DNA from: Rheinheimera faecalis | GTDB taxonomy: Bacteria > Pseudomonadota > Gammaproteobacteria > Enterobacterales > Alteromonadaceae | NCBI RefSeq assembly: GCF_021290965.1 | Contig: NZ_JAJOYT010000009.1 | Location: 100,715-164,714 of the forward strand | Reading direction: 5' to 3' | DNA: 64,000 nucleotides | Part shown: positions 27,549 through 37,600 of the stretch, one piece after another | Position numbering within the stretch: position 1 is the stretch's first letter | How the letters are laid out: every line of letters begins with the position of its first letter | Notes under the pieces: model-generated | Told to the model about the DNA's origin: nothing | Databases searched by the model: none | Seen by the model: only the letters and a program-made list of their open reading frames with translations | Program-made: the position numbers and the translations under genes

Positions 27549-28187
27549 TTATTGCTCTTGTCTTGGTTTCTCAGCTGGAGTTTCCGGAGTGCTCTGCTGT
27601 GCAGTATCCATTACTCTGATTTGCTGACGATGTGCCTGCAGCAATTGCTGCAAACGTTTTTGTTGTTCCAGCATGGCTTGACGTTGTTCCTGTTCAAAAC
27701 GGGAATCCACTGAGGTCTGGCTCAGGCTGACTGGTGTAGCAAAACCTGCCACTGGCTGAGTTTGTAACACAGGTAAAGGTGAGTTCAGATCGGCATCCTG
27801 ACCAGAGCCCTGGAACTGCTGAACACCTAACACGGCAATTAACGCCACGCTGGCGGCTACAGTGCCCTGAAAACCAGTTTTAAACCAACCAGTATTGGCG
27901 GCTTCACCCAATTTTTTCCAAAACGACACTGGCGTATCTTGCCTCTGCACTACAGGGCTAGTTTCTAACTGATAAGCAGGTTCCTGATCTAACAGGCTGG
28001 CAAAGTTATCTGCAAACTGCATATCCAGTTGAGCTGGCAATTCATTACGAATGGCAGCGCCAATCAAATGATAACGCGCGAAGCTTTGCTGTAATTCAGC
28101 GTCTTGCAGTAAACGGTCTAATTGTTCCGGGCTAATCGCTTCGTTATCGCTAGCAGCCGAGAGCCAATCTGATTTTTCTGACAACAT
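27549..28187 (-). CDS. rseA: Anti-sigma-E factor RseA
   Basis: A 212-residue single-pass membrane protein. The cytoplasmic N-terminal domain (LSAASDNEAISPEQLDRLLQ, YHLIGAAIRNELP) should clamp sigma E. One membrane helix at about 107-125 (GTVAASVALIAVLGV) is followed by a periplasmic tail that ends in a Gln-rich, coiled-coil-like stretch where DegS and RseB would act. It begins 23 nt downstream of rpoE. Confidence 0.9.
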   Translation of the reverse strand: MLSEKSDWLSAASDNEAISPEQLDRLLQDAELQQSFARYHLIGAAIRNELPAQLDMQFADNFASLLDQEPAYQLETSPVVQRQDTPVSFWKKLGEAANTGWFKTGFQGTVAASVALIAVLGVQQFQGSGQDADLNSPLPVLQTQPVAGFATPVSLSQTSVDSRFEQEQRQAMLEQQKRLQQLLQAHRQQIRVMDTAQQSTPETPAEKPRQEQ

Positions 28188-28210
28188 ACCGATTCCTGTT
28201 TAGTAGAGGT

Positions 28211-28786
28211 TCAACTAATGAGCGGTTTTAACTGCGCATCAATAGCTTCACGTGCACGGAAAATCCGGCTTCTGACTGTCCCTATAGGACAACCCATCAC
28301 TTCCGCAATCTCTTCGTAACTTAAACCATCCAACTCACGCAAGGTTATAGCTGTGCGTAATTCATCTGGCAACTTTTCAATGGTATCGAACACTACGTGC
28401 CGGATTTCTTCGGATAACAATAGTTTTTCCGGAGAGTCCTGCTCTTTTAACGCATCGCTGCCATCATAAAACTCGGCATCGTCCGCATCTACGTCAGTAG
28501 ATGGTGGTTTGCGTCCTGTCGCTACCAGGTAATTTTTAGCGCTGTTCACAGCTATCCGGTACAACCAGGTGTAAAATGCACTCTCGCCACGAAAGCCGGG
28601 AATAGCACGGTAAGCTTTAATAAAGGCTTCCTGAGCTACATCCGCCACATCGCCATGGTTAGAGACATAACGTGAGATTAAGTTCGCAATCCGATGCTGG
28701 TATTTTTTTACCAACAGGTTAAAAGCTGCTTTATCCCCTTGTTGTACCCGCTGGACAATCTGCCAATCCAATTCTTGCTCGCTCAT
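28211..28786 (-). CDS. rpoE: RNA polymerase sigma factor RpoE (sigma E)
   Basis: A 191-residue group 4 (ECF) sigma factor for the envelope stress response. Region 2 has NLLVKKYQHRIANLISRYV and AQEAFIKAYRAIPGFRG-type residues. Region 4 has LRELDGLSYEEIAEVMGCPI and GTVRSRIFRAREAID. ATG 28786 matches the E. coli N terminus (MSEQ) and has GGGGAAAGG upstream; an in-frame upstream start would add 19 unlikely residues. It heads the rpoE-rseA-rseB-rseC run. Confidence 0.97.
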   Translation of the reverse strand: MSEQELDWQIVQRVQQGDKAAFNLLVKKYQHRIANLISRYVSNHGDVADVAQEAFIKAYRAIPGFRGESAFYTWLYRIAVNSAKNYLVATGRKPPSTDVDADDAEFYDGSDALKEQDSPEKLLLSEEIRHVVFDTIEKLPDELRTAITLRELDGLSYEEIAEVMGCPIGTVRSRIFRAREAIDAQLKPLIS

Positions 28787-28852
28787 CCGAGCCTTTCCCC
28801 TAATGCTAAATACTACTTTCTTTTTGCAACTGGCGCTCGTCAAGCGTACCCT

Positions 28853-28881
28853 TATGACTGGAAGCTATATGAATAGTTCTT
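28853..28881 (-). promoter_or_regulatory. Candidate sigma-E-type promoter of rpoE
   Basis: On the minus strand, AAGAACTA is followed after about 16 nt by TCATA. This resembles the sigma-E pattern of GGAACTT, then 16-17 nt, then TCTGA-like. It lies about 70 nt upstream of the rpoE start, where an autoregulatory promoter is expected. The match is imperfect in both boxes. Confidence 0.4.
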
Positions 28882-28998
28882 GGAATAAGTAAAAAAAGTT
28901 ACAATTTGCCGTTTCTGATACGGCCAGCTGCCGAAAAGTAGCGTATAAAGACCCAAATTACAGACATTTATGTGTTTTTGACTGAATAAGTGTATCCC

Positions 28999-30603
28999 AT
29001 GCAACAACAAAAAAAACATCTTTGTGACGTATTAATTATCGGCAGCGGCGCTGCGGGTTTATCGCTGGCTTTGCATCTGGCCGACAATGCTAAAGTGATA
29101 GTGCTGAGTAAAGGCCCTTTACGTGAAGGCTCTACCTTATATGCCCAGGGTGGCATAGCTGCTGTTTTTGATGAAAATGACAGTATTGCCTCTCATGTTG
29201 ATGATACCTTAATAGCTGGCGCTGGTTTGTGTGAAGCAGCAGCGGTGCAATTTACTGCTGAACACGCCAAAGATGCGATGGAATGGTTAATAGCTCAGGG
29301 TGTGCCTTTTGATCAGTACAAAGACGAAGATGGCGTACTGAAATACCATCTGACCCGTGAAGGTGGCCACAGCCACAGACGTATTTTGCATGCAGCAGAT
29401 GCCACGGGTCGCGCTGTGCAAATCACCCTGGTTGAGCAAGTCAAAGGCCATCCGAATATTCAGTTGCTGGAAAATTACAACGCGATAGATTTGATCACCT
29501 CCAGCAAATTAGGTTTAGCAGAGCAAAAGTGCCACGGCGCTTATGTCTGGAACCGTGACGAAGAACATGTAGAAGTGATAGGCGCGAAATGTATTGCGCT
29601 GGCAACAGGCGGTGCCAGTAAAGTCTATCTGTACACCAGCAATCCTGATGTAGCCAGCGGTGATGGTATAGCTATGGCCTGGCGGGCTGGTTGCAGCGTG
29701 GCCAATATGGAATTTAATCAGTTCCACCCCACCAGTTTGTATCACCCTGAAGCACAGAACTACCTGATCACAGAAGCCATGCGTGGTGAAGGCGCCTATT
29801 TAAAACGGCCGGATGGCAGCCGATTTATGCCGGAGTTTGATGAAAGAGCCGAATTAGCACCACGCGACATAGTGGCCAGAGCTATCGACTATGAAATGAA
29901 AAAGCTGGGCGCACATTGTGTGTATCTGGATATCAGCCATAAACCAAAAGACTTTATCATTGAGCATTTCCCGACTATTTACGCCAAGTGTTTAAGCGTC
30001 GGTATAGACATTACCAAACAACCTATTCCTGTGGTTCCTGCGGCGCATTACACTTGTGGTGGCGTGATGACTAACCTCAATGGCCAGACCGATATTGATA
30101 ATCTATATGCTATAGGTGAAGTGGCCTATACGGGCCTGCATGGCGCCAACCGTATGGCCAGTAATTCCTTGCTCGAATGTGTGGTATTTGCCCAGGCGGC
30201 AGCCCGGCATATCAAACAGCAACTGGAATCCACCCGCTTAGTCTCTGAACTGCCTTGTTGGGACGAAAGCCGCGTCATTGACTCGGATGAAGAGGTAGTG
30301 ATTACTCACAACTGGCATGAGTTACGGCTTTTTATGTGGGATTATGTCGGTATAGTCCGCACTGAAAAACGCTTAGAGCGCGCTTTGCATAGAGTGGAAT
30401 TATTACAGCGTGAAATTCAGGATTATTACCGTAACTTCCGCGTCAGTAATAACCTGCTGGAGCTGCGTAATTTAACTATGGTGGCTGAGCTGATTATCCG
30501 CAGTGCCATGGCACGTAAAGAAAGTCGCGGCCTGCATTACAATCTGGATTATCCGGATCAGTTAGCAGAACCCACTCCTACCATTTTAACGCCGGTTCGC
30601 TGA
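28999..30603 (+). CDS. nadB: L-aspartate oxidase
   Basis: A 534-residue FAD enzyme that oxidises L-aspartate to iminoaspartate, the first step of de novo NAD synthesis. It has an N-terminal dinucleotide-binding motif ([19 protein letters not shown]), the active-site region [30 protein letters not shown], and [17 protein letters not shown] with [22 protein letters not shown] 28999 fits the family; a GTG 9 nt upstream is possible. It is divergent from rpoE, and its last 18 bp overlap the convergent ygfX gene. Confidence 0.96.
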   Translation: MQQQKKHLCDVLIIGSGAAGLSLALHLADNAKVIVLSKGPLREGSTLYAQGGIAAVFDENDSIASHVDDTLIAGAGLCEAAAVQFTAEHAKDAMEWLIAQGVPFDQYKDEDGVLKYHLTREGGHSHRRILHAADATGRAVQITLVEQVKGHPNIQLLENYNAIDLITSSKLGLAEQKCHGAYVWNRDEEHVEVIGAKCIALATGGASKVYLYTSNPDVASGDGIAMAWRAGCSVANMEFNQFHPTSLYHPEAQNYLITEAMRGEGAYLKRPDGSRFMPEFDERAELAPRDIVARAIDYEMKKLGAHCVYLDISHKPKDFIIEHFPTIYAKCLSVGIDITKQPIPVVPAAHYTCGGVMTNLNGQTDIDNLYAIGEVAYTGLHGANRMASNSLLECVVFAQAAARHIKQQLESTRLVSELPCWDESRVIDSDEEVVITHNWHELRLFMWDYVGIVRTEKRLERALHRVELLQREIQDYYRNFRVSNNLLELRNLTMVAELIIRSAMARKESRGLHYNLDYPDQLAEPTPTILTPVR

Positions 30604-31032
30604 GCCGGCTTGTTGCTGCCATTTTACGCTCTGGCATACCCGTGCCAGACTGCGAAAGTTTTCTTCCGATAAGTTATCTCTATACAGCCATAATTGCTGT
30701 GGCCGCTGCTCTGTATCCTGCCAGCGTAACCAAATCCCCAACTGCGACACTAAAGACTCTGCCGATAACTGCCCTGCTGGCAGTTCATCCTGCCACCATT
30801 TCAGCTCGCCCTTTTCGCTTAAAAACAGCAGTCGCGCTTTGACGGGTTCTTGCCATTGCCGTAACAGTTGATAAAAACAGAAAAATAACCAGGGCCAAAG
30901 CACCAGCCACCATAGGGCATAAAAAGGTTGCAGCAGGAAAATAAGCAGTATGAATAAGCTTTGCGCCAGATAAAAAATCCGGCGCATGCGGGATGGAACA
31001 AAGCTAAGGTTATACCCGTACTCTGTTAACAA
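30586..31032 (-). CDS. ygfX: YgfX-like membrane protein
   Basis: A 148-residue protein with two close hydrophobic segments at about 18-38 and 40-56 and a soluble C-terminal part rich in Trp ([41 protein letters not shown]). This layout and its place immediately after sdhE fit the YgfX (CptA) family. Reported toxin activity of YgfX on the cytoskeleton is from E. coli, and whether it applies here is unknown. Its start overlaps sdhE by 23 bp, so they are coupled, and its end overlaps nadB. Confidence 0.82.
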   Translation of the reverse strand: MLTEYGYNLSFVPSRMRRIFYLAQSLFILLIFLLQPFYALWWLVLWPWLFFCFYQLLRQWQEPVKARLLFLSEKGELKWWQDELPAGQLSAESLVSQLGIWLRWQDTEQRPQQLWLYRDNLSEENFRSLARVCQSVKWQQQAGSANRR

Positions 31033-31261
31033 TGATATTCACCATAGCCTGCAGCTCTGGATCGGTGGATTTGCCATGCCCCATAAACCAGGCGAACAAA
31101 TCCGGATCGTCACAAGCTAACAAGGCTTCAAAAGTGTATTTTTGTGTATCTGTTAAAGCGTCATAACCTTCTTCAACAAAAGGGGCCAGCAAAACGTCCA
31201 GTTCCAGCATGCCACGACGACAGGCCCAACGCAGGCGGGGTTTACCCATTAATTCTTTCAT
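31010..31261 (-). CDS. sdhE: FAD assembly factor SdhE
   Basis: An 83-residue protein of the SdhE/YgfY family that promotes covalent flavinylation of succinate dehydrogenase and fumarate reductase. The hallmark RRGMLELDVLL (the RGxxE motif) is at about 15-25. The five-helix fold is followed by LACDDPDLFAWFMGHG. It is the first gene of a two-gene operon with ygfX and is divergent from ygfZ, a standard arrangement. Confidence 0.93.
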   Translation of the reverse strand: MKELMGKPRLRWACRRGMLELDVLLAPFVEEGYDALTDTQKYTFEALLACDDPDLFAWFMGHGKSTDPELQAMVNIIVNRVRV

Positions 31262-31376
31262 TTACAGCTTTCCTTTTGTTGGCAGTAGCCGGATTCTAAC
31301 AAAAAAACCATACAGGGGTTGAGCTTTTGGCTAAATCCCCCAATGATCGACTTAGTATTCTAAGAGACTTACCCTT

Positions 31377-32351
31377 ATGCAAGCATCCTGGATCAGTGCA
31401 GATCAACTCGCTTCTTTATCGACTTCAGTGCAAGGCGCCTTTATCAGTCCGCTGCCGGGCTTTGAAAGCCTGATTATTGCAGGGCCGGATAACCGTAAAT
31501 ACCTGCAGGGTCAGGTGACTGCGGATTTAAACACTTTGACAGCAGAAAACTTCCTGCGCGGCGCACATTGTGATGCCAAAGGCAAAATGTGGGCTCAGTT
31601 TCATTTATGTGCCGATGGCGAAGCCTTGTGGTACATAGGCTTTCGTGACGAACTGCAGGTCTCAGCCACTCAGCTGAAAAAGTTTGGTGTGTTTTCTAAA
31701 GTCAGCTTTGAAGCAGGCCATGACAGCCTGGCCATTTTGGGTATCAGTGGTGCCGGTAGTGCCGCTTTATTAGAAAAATTGGGTTACACCCAGCCTGCCG
31801 CCGTCGGCCAATTAAGCTCTGTGGCTGGTGGTAAATTGCTACGTTTAGCTGATGAGCATTACCTGTTAGTGCTGGATTTTGTCCACGCCCGCCAATTATT
31901 TGCGGAACAATCGGCTTATCTCGCAGCTCCAACCTTGTGGTTAGCCCGGCATATCCAACAGGGGTTTTCTTATCTAGAGCAGGCTGTGATTGGCGAATAT
32001 GTGCCACAGATGCTGAATTTACAAAGTATCGACGCCATTAGTTTTACCAAAGGTTGTTATATAGGCCAGGAAACTGTGGCCCGAATGAAATATCTGGGTA
32101 AAAATAAAAGAGCAGCTTATATCCTCAAAAGCCAAACTGAGGAAACTCCGGCCAGCGGCACAGATATTGAAGTACAATGGTCGGAAAACTGGCGTCGGGT
32201 TGGCCAGGTCATTAATGCGGTGAATATTCAGGGGCAACTTTGGGTGTTGGCGGTATTACCGAACGATATTAACCCAGCTGATCCACTGCGATTAGCAACT
32301 CCGGATGCATCGGTTGTAGTTATATCACCTTTGCCCTATTCACTCGCGTAA
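31377..32351 (+). CDS. ygfZ: Folate-binding Fe-S cluster repair protein YgfZ
   Basis: A 324-residue protein related to the T-protein of glycine cleavage. It acts with tetrahydrofolate in the maintenance of certain Fe-S enzymes such as MiaB. The signature KGCYIGQETVARMKYLGKNK lies around residues 225-244, with the conserved cysteine. The N-terminal part carries GPDNRKYLQGQVTADL. It is divergent from sdhE and lies 11 bp upstream of slyD. Confidence 0.93.
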   Translation: MQASWISADQLASLSTSVQGAFISPLPGFESLIIAGPDNRKYLQGQVTADLNTLTAENFLRGAHCDAKGKMWAQFHLCADGEALWYIGFRDELQVSATQLKKFGVFSKVSFEAGHDSLAILGISGAGSAALLEKLGYTQPAAVGQLSSVAGGKLLRLADEHYLLVLDFVHARQLFAEQSAYLAAPTLWLARHIQQGFSYLEQAVIGEYVPQMLNLQSIDAISFTKGCYIGQETVARMKYLGKNKRAAYILKSQTEETPASGTDIEVQWSENWRRVGQVINAVNIQGQLWVLAVLPNDINPADPLRLATPDASVVVISPLPYSLA

Positions 32352-32362
32352 CTGAGGTTTGC

Positions 32363-32848
32363 ATGAGCATACAAGCAGAAAAAGTAGTCGCCATTCATTA
32401 CACTGTGGCTGACAAAGCAGGCAACGAATTAGATAGTTCGGCTGGCGGAGAACCGCTGGTATTTATTTTTGGTACTGGCGCCTTAATTCACGGTTTAGAG
32501 CAGGCTTTATTAGGCAAAACTGTAGGCGACAAATTCAAAGCTGAAGTACCAGCAGCAGAAGCCTATGGTGATCGTCATGATGAATTAACTCAGGCGGTAC
32601 CACGTAATTTATTCGAAGGCATGGATGTACAGGTTGGCATGCGTTTTCGCGCTGCAGGCCCGGACGGCCGTGAGCAATCTGTAATAGTGTTAGACGTGAC
32701 AGAAGATGAAGTGGTCGTAGACGGTAATCACCCTCTGTCAGGCATTGACCTGACCTTTGATGTGGAAGTGATTTTAGTCCGTGACGCCACAGACGAAGAA
32801 TTGGCCCACGGCCATGTGCATGGTTTAGACGGCCACGCCGGACACTAA
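32363..32848 (+). CDS. slyD: FKBP-type peptidyl-prolyl isomerase SlyD
   Basis: A 161-residue cytoplasmic foldase and metallochaperone. The FKBP domain holds VAIHYTVADKAGNELD and FGTGALIHGLEQALLGKTVG, and an insert-in-flap chaperone domain starts at AYGDRHDEL. The VVDGNHPLSG strand and TDEELAHGHVHGL tail are those of SlyD. The His-rich metal-binding tail is short here (about 15 residues) compared with the long Cys/His tail of E. coli. A terminator follows at 32856. Confidence 0.93.
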   Translation: MSIQAEKVVAIHYTVADKAGNELDSSAGGEPLVFIFGTGALIHGLEQALLGKTVGDKFKAEVPAAEAYGDRHDELTQAVPRNLFEGMDVQVGMRFRAAGPDGREQSVIVLDVTEDEVVVDGNHPLSGIDLTFDVEVILVRDATDEELAHGHVHGLDGHAGH

Positions 32849-32855
32849 GCAACAT

Positions 32856-32883
32856 AAACGGAGTCGCAAGACTCCGTTTCTTT
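32856..32883 (+). terminator. Terminator of slyD
   Basis: A 10-bp stem (AAACGGAGTC/GACTCCGTTT) with a GCAA tetraloop is followed by CTTT. It is just beyond the slyD stop and just before the ERIC-like element. Confidence 0.8.
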
Positions 32884-33009
32884 ACCCTGTGTACTTGAAG
32901 CTGCAGCTTTGTTGACTGCGCTACTCGCCCCAGTCACATAGGACTACTATGCTCCTGGGGTCTCGCTCACTTGTCGTCGCGCTGCAACATCAATTACTTT
33001 GGGTATATG
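32883..33009 (+). repeat. ERIC-like intergenic repeat, copy B (well preserved)
   Basis: About 127 bp bounded by an inverted repeat: TACCC...GTACTTGAAGCTGCAG at the left end, and CTGCAACATCAATTACTTTG with GGTATA at the right. The centre, CGCCCCAGTCACATAGGAC then ACTATGCTCCTGGGGTCTCG, resembles the ERIC consensus. Length and position between genes fit ERIC. The right end runs into two copies of TATGTAAGCTTT (33006-33017 and 33023-33034). Copy A is at 1096-1219. Confidence 0.75.
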
Positions 33010-33066
33010 TAAGCTTTATATCTATGTAAGCTTTGGGTATTCATAAATTAAAAGGAACACTGAACA

Positions 33067-33537
33067 ATGAAAAAATGGCTTTTGGTTTTTACCGCTCTTG
33101 GTCTTGCGGCTTGTTCTGACAAAGAAGTAGCGGATGTCAGCTTAGGTTTATTCACCACCAAAGACATTAAAATTCAGACCTTTAACGACCCGAAGATTCC
33201 AGGTGTGACTTGTCATATCAGCCATGTTGAAGCCAATCTGGATTTTGCTGATCCATCAGATATGTCCATCGCTTGCCGCCAAACCGGTGAAATCACAGCG
33301 GCCATGTTGCAGGACATAGACAAATCCAAAAACGGCGAAGTGATTTTCAGCACCTCAAAAAGCATTTTATTTAAGCACTTAAAAATTCGCCGCATTCTGG
33401 ACAGCAGTAGCCAGACCTTGTTGTACTTGTCCTACTCCACCAAAGAAAGCACAGGCAGCTACAAACATTCGCTGACCAGCGTGCCACTTTGGGGAACTGC
33501 GGCATGGCAAGATAAAGCGCCAGCCAAAACGCCTTAA
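33067..33537 (+). CDS. creA: CreA-family periplasmic protein
   Basis: A 156-residue exported protein of the CreA family. The signal ends in LGLAACSD, which also fits a lipobox. The family core is visible: TFNDPKIPGVTCHISHVEANL, ADPSDMSIACRQTG, and KSILFKHLKIRRILDSSSQTL. Function is unknown in any organism I recall. It is preceded by the ERIC-like element, and its stop shares a TTAA with the convergent RND adaptor gene. Confidence 0.88.
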   Translation: MKKWLLVFTALGLAACSDKEVADVSLGLFTTKDIKIQTFNDPKIPGVTCHISHVEANLDFADPSDMSIACRQTGEITAAMLQDIDKSKNGEVIFSTSKSILFKHLKIRRILDSSSQTLLYLSYSTKESTGSYKHSLTSVPLWGTAAWQDKAPAKTP

Positions 33538-34601
33538 GTTTTAACCGGGAACTCTTTGTCGGTCAGCACCTTCACTTTATCGCCTTGAGTTAAGGTGTCG
33601 CCGCCACGGATGACTATTTGTTCACCCGCAGACAACTCCGCATCCACAGCTATTAACTTCCCCATGCCCTGACCTAAGACCACGGCCTTTTGCTGAGCTT
33701 TTTGTTCGCTATCGACCACAAACACAAACTGGCCTTCACTTTTTACTACCACAGCATCCCGTGGCACTAACAGCTGCTGGCGGGCAATAGCTGTTGGTAC
33801 AGCGACAGAAACTAACTGACCGACCTGGAAGTTAGCCAGTAACTGCTCTGGTACTTTGATACGGGCTTCAAAGGTTTGTGATCGCATATCAGAGACTGGG
33901 ATCAGATTGCGTACAGGCAACTGACTTTCGCCACCACTATGAAACACCTGCAGCAGTTGGTTTTGTTGTAAAAAGGCGGCGTATTTCAGCGGCGCAAATA
34001 CCACCACTTCCAAATCACTTAAATTGACCAGTCGTACTAAAGCGTCCGTTCTGCTGATGTCTTCACCATATTGATGGAAACGCTGCGCCACGACGCCGGC
34101 AAAGGGTGCTTTGACAGAGCTGCGATCAATTTGATCCTGCAGCTGCGCCAGCTGAGCACGCAATAATTTAAGTTCAGCTTCTGCACCGTCACGATCAGCA
34201 CTGATTTGATCCAATTGAGTTAGGGCAACGCTGTTGTTTTTACTCAATTCCAGCAAACGCTCCGTGTCCTTTTGTAAACGTCGCCACTGAATATCAGCTT
34301 TGCTGATACGGGCATGCATTTCGTCCACCCGCAGTTGCAAAGGAGTGGTATCTAAACGAGCTATCACTTCATCCTGTTTAATTTGAGTACCGGGTTCAGC
34401 GAGCCACAATAAACGACCTTCCACACCAGCGGTCACATCAGCCTGATACCGGCTTTGTACCTGTGCTGTAACCATAGTGTGTGGCAACATCACCTGCTGC
34501 TGCACCTGTGCCACACTGACCACCTTATCAGGCGGCGTTTGCGCGATAACGGAAGATGAACAAAATAAAGCTGTCGTCAGAACCCATTTATGAAGTTGCA
34601 T
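33534..34601 (-). CDS. RND efflux periplasmic adaptor (membrane fusion protein)
   Basis: A 355-residue exported adaptor. A signal peptide (LTTALFCSSSVIAQ) is followed by a biotinyl/lipoyl-like half (ADVTAGVEGRLLWLAEPGTQ), an alpha-hairpin (about 85-150), the second lipoyl half (KAPFAGVVAQRFHQYGEDIS) and beta-barrel and membrane-proximal domains. It bridges the permease encoded just upstream and a TolC-type channel not found in this window. It starts inside the last 14 bp of the permease gene. The order (permease first) is the reverse of most AcrAB operons. Confidence 0.9.
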   Translation of the reverse strand: MQLHKWVLTTALFCSSSVIAQTPPDKVVSVAQVQQQVMLPHTMVTAQVQSRYQADVTAGVEGRLLWLAEPGTQIKQDEVIARLDTTPLQLRVDEMHARISKADIQWRRLQKDTERLLELSKNNSVALTQLDQISADRDGAEAELKLLRAQLAQLQDQIDRSSVKAPFAGVVAQRFHQYGEDISRTDALVRLVNLSDLEVVVFAPLKYAAFLQQNQLLQVFHSGGESQLPVRNLIPVSDMRSQTFEARIKVPEQLLANFQVGQLVSVAVPTAIARQQLLVPRDAVVVKSEGQFVFVVDSEQKAQQKAVVLGQGMGKLIAVDAELSAGEQIVIRGGDTLTQGDKVKVLTDKEFPVKT

Positions 34602-37600
34602 CAGAGATCTCCAAAGGAAGAGGAGCCCGGTCGTTTTGGCGGGCTGTGGAAGTCAAACGCAATAAAGCCGGAATTAACACCAGACTAAACAGCATGCTAA
34701 AGGTCATGCCGCCGACAATCACAGCAGCTAAACCCCGATATATTTCGGAACCCACACCAGGTACCAGCACCAGCGGCAACATGCCAAAAATACTGGTTAA
34801 GGTGCTCATAAAAATAGGTCTGGATCGGGTCAAAATGGCCTGATGCAGAGCTTGATCCAGAGGCATGCCTTCACGCTGACTTTGCCGGCACTGATCCACT
34901 AATAAAATGGCGTTGTTCACAACCAGCCCCAGCAAAATGACAAAACCTATCATGGTCAGTAAATCCAGCGACTGAAAAGTCACCAGATTGAGTAGCCGCA
35001 GCGCCACTACCCCACCCAAAATGGCCATGGGCATGGTCAGCACCACCAGCAAACTGTCTTTGGCAGAACGAAATAAAGCCGCCATCAGCAGAAACAGAAT
35101 AAACACAGCCACAGCAAAGTTTTTCCCCATCTCTGTCATAGCATGAGACAAACGGTCGGCATTACCACGAAACTGCACTGAAATTTGCTCTGGCATTTCA
35201 TCACGTAAAGGGGTCATCAGCTCACGTTGCAAAATTTGCATGGCTTCATCCAGCGCCATGGTGGCAGGTGGAGTGACTTGCAGACTAATGGTTCGCAGAC
35301 CATTGACCCTTTGCAAGGATGTAGGGCCAGTGGTGTAATTCAGTTCACTCAATTGACCCAGGGTTTGACCACCAGAACCTGGTGTATACAAAGGAGTGGC
35401 CGTGAGTTGCTCCGGAGTTTGCCAGCCTTGGCCTTTGAGGATAATGTCCATCCGCTCGTTGCCATCAAAGTATTCACCAATGTAAATACCATCCGTGACG
35501 GCACGGACCATGTTGGCAACAGTAAAACGATCCACGCCACTTTGCGCTATACGGTTTTCATCCGGTGTTAAACGCAGTTCAGGTTGAGCCAAAGCCAGAT
35601 CAGGCACGGGCCTGACTGTAGCACCAGCTAATAATTTTTCGATTTTTGGCATAGCAGCTGCCGCCTGCTGCATAAGCTGCGGCACATCAGGGCCCTGGAA
35701 GTCTAAATTTAATTCGCGGCCACTGCCAAAACCAAAGTTAAATAACGAGCCTTGTACGCTAAAGGCATTGGTATCCGGCAATCCCACCAGAATTTCTTCC
35801 CGCAATAATTTGATCATATCTTCTATGCTGTCCGGGTCTTCGGCATAGACAAAAAGCACGTTAAATCCCCTGTTGATCGACAGGTTATAGCCCTTGATAG
35901 CAGGATATTTTTTCTCCTGATAATAAGGCCTTAAACGAGACACCAGCAGATCGCCTATCTCTTGCTCCAGCACCTGCATATTGGCGCCTGGCGGCAGAGA
36001 AAAACCGGAAAAAACCGTATCAATAGAAGCCTGAGGCAAAAAATCGGCTTTAGGTAACAATAAAGTAATCAAGAAGATCGATCCTGGCACAAACAAAGCG
36101 GCCCAGGCCCAGGCCAGTTTACGATTTCGGGTGAAACGGCTCAGGTGGCTGGCCAGTTTTTGCCAGAATAACAACGCAGACTCTTGTCCGGTTTGAGGTT
36201 TTAACCAATACAAAGACGCAACAGGCAAGACAGTTAAAGCCACCAGTAACGAAGCGGTCACAGCCACAGCTAAAGTGAGCGCCAAGTCATAAAACAGCTG
36301 CCCTTCGACCCCTTGCATAAATAACACTGGCACAAAGATGGCCACAGTAGTGGCTGTCGAAGCCCAGAGCGCACTGCTGACCTGAGCAGTGCCTTTTTTC
36401 ACGGCCTGTTCCAGTGCTAAACCCTGCTGCAATAAGCGCACTATATTTTCCTGCACTATGATGGCAGCGTCCAACACCATACCTACCGCAAAAGCCAGGC
36501 CAGCCAAAGACACAACATTCAGCGAGCGGCCAAATAAATCCAGCACCATAATGGACATCATTAACGAAACCGGAATGGTTAAACCAATCAACAGAGTGGC
36601 CTGCCAGCCGCGTAAAAACAGATACAAAATACCAAGGGCTAAAGCTATGCCCAAAACCAGATTGCCATTTACCAGCTCAATGGCTCTTTTGATATGCACA
36701 GAGGCATCAAAACTCAGCACTATTTCAATGCCTTTATTCTGCAGTTCGTTTTGATTTAAATCAGCGATTTCTTTGTTCAGCGCATCAAGAATTTCAACTG
36801 TGTTAGATCCGGCGGCACGCTGCAAAGTGATGTAAAAAGCCGGGTAACCATTACGTTTGGTAAAACCTGCCTGTTCGGCGTAATCAATCTTTACTTCTGC
36901 CACTTCATGCAAATACACAGGCCTGTCATTCTGGTAAGCCACCATCATTTGCTCATACTGCGCCGGGTCGTACTGCCCGACAAAACGCACTGTATATTCC
37001 CGCCGCCCCACCTCGGCAAAACCACCAGAGACATTGCTGGCCCGACCTATACGTGAACTTAACTGATCCACAGACAAGCCCAAAGCAGCCAGACGATAAG
37101 GGTCAAATACGATATGCAGCTCTTTAGCACGACGGCTGGATAAATCGACCTGAGACACACCAGCTATGGCTTTTAACCTGGGGTACACCACATCATCAAT
37201 CACAGGCTGTAAGGCGGTAAAGTCAGCGTCGGCATTTTCATCCAGTTTACGGATCAACAAACTGGCGACAGGACCAGCACCACTGTTCAGTGAAACCACG
37301 GGTTCGTCCGCTTCACGAGGGCGAGGTGGAGCCTGATTTAACGCATTGATCACGTTCAGCATGGCTTGCTGCATGTCCTGACCTACATCAAAAGTCAGAG
37401 TAATAAAACCAAAACCAGCACCAATAAAGCTGCTGCTTTCTGTCACGCCAGGCACAGTGCGAAGCGCCGCTTCCTGCGGTTCAATAATGGTGGATTCCAT
37501 TTCTTCAGGCGCAGCGGCCCGCCAGCCATTCTGAATAAAAATCTGTGGCTGTTCGATCGAAGGTAAAAGCTGGACAGGCAACTTAGCCACAGCAAGCAGA

